52,179 nucleotides of DNA, taken from positions 1-52,179 of the forward strand of contig JABSOX010000034.1 of assembly GCA_013215655.1 (NCBI GenBank), in the 5' to 3' direction. The position numbers were made by a program, and so were the translations under genes. Below, piece by piece: positions 51,904 through 52,179 of this stretch; the stretch's first letter is position 1, and every line of letters starts with the position of its first letter. Under the pieces are notes generated by a model that saw only the letters and a program-made list of their open reading frames with translations, ran no database searches and had not been told where the DNA came from. Origin of the DNA: Colwellia sp. GTDB lineage: Bacteria; Pseudomonadota; Gammaproteobacteria; Enterobacterales; Alteromonadaceae.

Positions 51904-52179
51904 TTACCAGCTTCCAGAATTTTCCATACTTAACCATGGTTCTAACGGCGCTAGTCGTTCACCTTTTTGTAAAAGTTCAATAGAGATACCATCAGGTGAT
52001 TTAACAAAAGCCATATGACCACAACGAGGAGGGCGATTAATAATGACACCTGCAGCCATTAGTTGTTGGCAGGTTTGGTAGATATTGTTCACTTCAAAAG
52101 CCAAGTGACCAAAATTTCGTCCTGAATCGTATACTTCGGTAGAGTCCCAATTATGGGTTAATTCAATTTCAGCACCACC
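51904..52179 (-). CDS. gloA: Lactoylglutathione lyase (glyoxalase I) family, C-terminal part
   Basis: The last 91 codons of a VOC-family protein, cut at its 5' end by the window edge. [20 protein letters not shown] with GHLAFEVNN and [16 protein letters not shown] matches E. coli GloA: the metal ligands Glu (IELTHNW), His (FGHLAF) and Glu (SIELLQ) are present. GloA turns the hemithioacetal of methylglyoxal and glutathione into S-lactoylglutathione. The fragment fits a family length of about 135-180 aa. Confidence 0.85.
   Translation of the reverse strand, partial: GGAEIELTHNWDSTEVYDSGRNFGHLAFEVNNIYQTCQQLMAAGVIINRPPRCGHMAFVKSPDGISIELLQKGERLAPLEPWLSMENSGSW

Noticed and set aside
1-52179. CRISPR array, tRNA or prophage
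   Set aside because: No regular spaced repeats, cloverleaf-like segments, integrase or phage structural genes were seen on either strand.

Overview
The window reads as a chromosomal segment of a marine gammaproteobacterium of the Alteromonadales, most like Colwellia or a close relative. The basis is the AT-rich sequence, two TonB-dependent receptors, the mfd-csiV pair, YehS, YggN and DUF1244 family genes, and several dispersed intergenic repeats. This placement comes from recognising gene families, not from a database search. I see no rRNA, tRNA, CRISPR array, transposase or prophage gene.

Layout. 1-173: start of an apbE-like lipoprotein gene, cut by the window edge, with no ordinary start codon. 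1033-3099: an FMN reductase and a DoxX gene divergent from a LysR regulator. 3100-3968: repeat-rich gap. 3969-12649: a sugar-uptake locus with a TonB receptor, a NagZ-type GH3 enzyme, a three-part ribose-type ABC transporter and a divergent ROK repressor. A 39-nt palindrome lies in the divergent promoter and related sites lie before the receptor. 12652-15605: small membrane, lipoprotein and secreted genes. 15696-21015: a second TonB receptor, an M14 carboxypeptidase and a TPR sensor kinase. 20978-21412: a broken bacteriohemerythrin gene. 21694-24815: a 49-aa coiled-coil gene, YggN, a FapA/DUF342 protein and an unknown. 25063-30423: cinA, a DUF4097-like protein, an orphan solute-binding protein, a small unknown, a plant-type dihydrodipicolinate synthase and an RluA-type pseudouridine synthase.

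30542-38565 is a nitrate-assimilation locus in two units, both on the minus strand. The first codes for a cytoplasmic molybdenum nitrate reductase, a fused four-cluster ferredoxin/DmsC-like membrane subunit and a 148-aa unknown. The second is nirBD. Each unit is preceded by a sigma-54 promoter (TGGCAC-N5-TTGCA before nirB) and NtrC-like sites 70-110 bp further upstream. The parts suggest quinol-dependent nitrate reduction to nitrite in the cytoplasm, then NADH-dependent reduction to ammonium, switched on by nitrogen limitation. This is the strongest candidate for an under-described system here.

39176-52179: a FabH-like ketosynthase, another orphan solute-binding protein, a 314-bp MITE-like element, a small DRR-motif protein, DUF1244, csiV, mfd, a YbaK-type deacylase, a second MITE-like element, YehS, a membrane-fused spermidine-synthase-like protein and the 3' part of a glyoxalase I gene. 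Three related repeat elements (3561, 41330, 48433) share hairpins whose stems differ by compensatory base changes.
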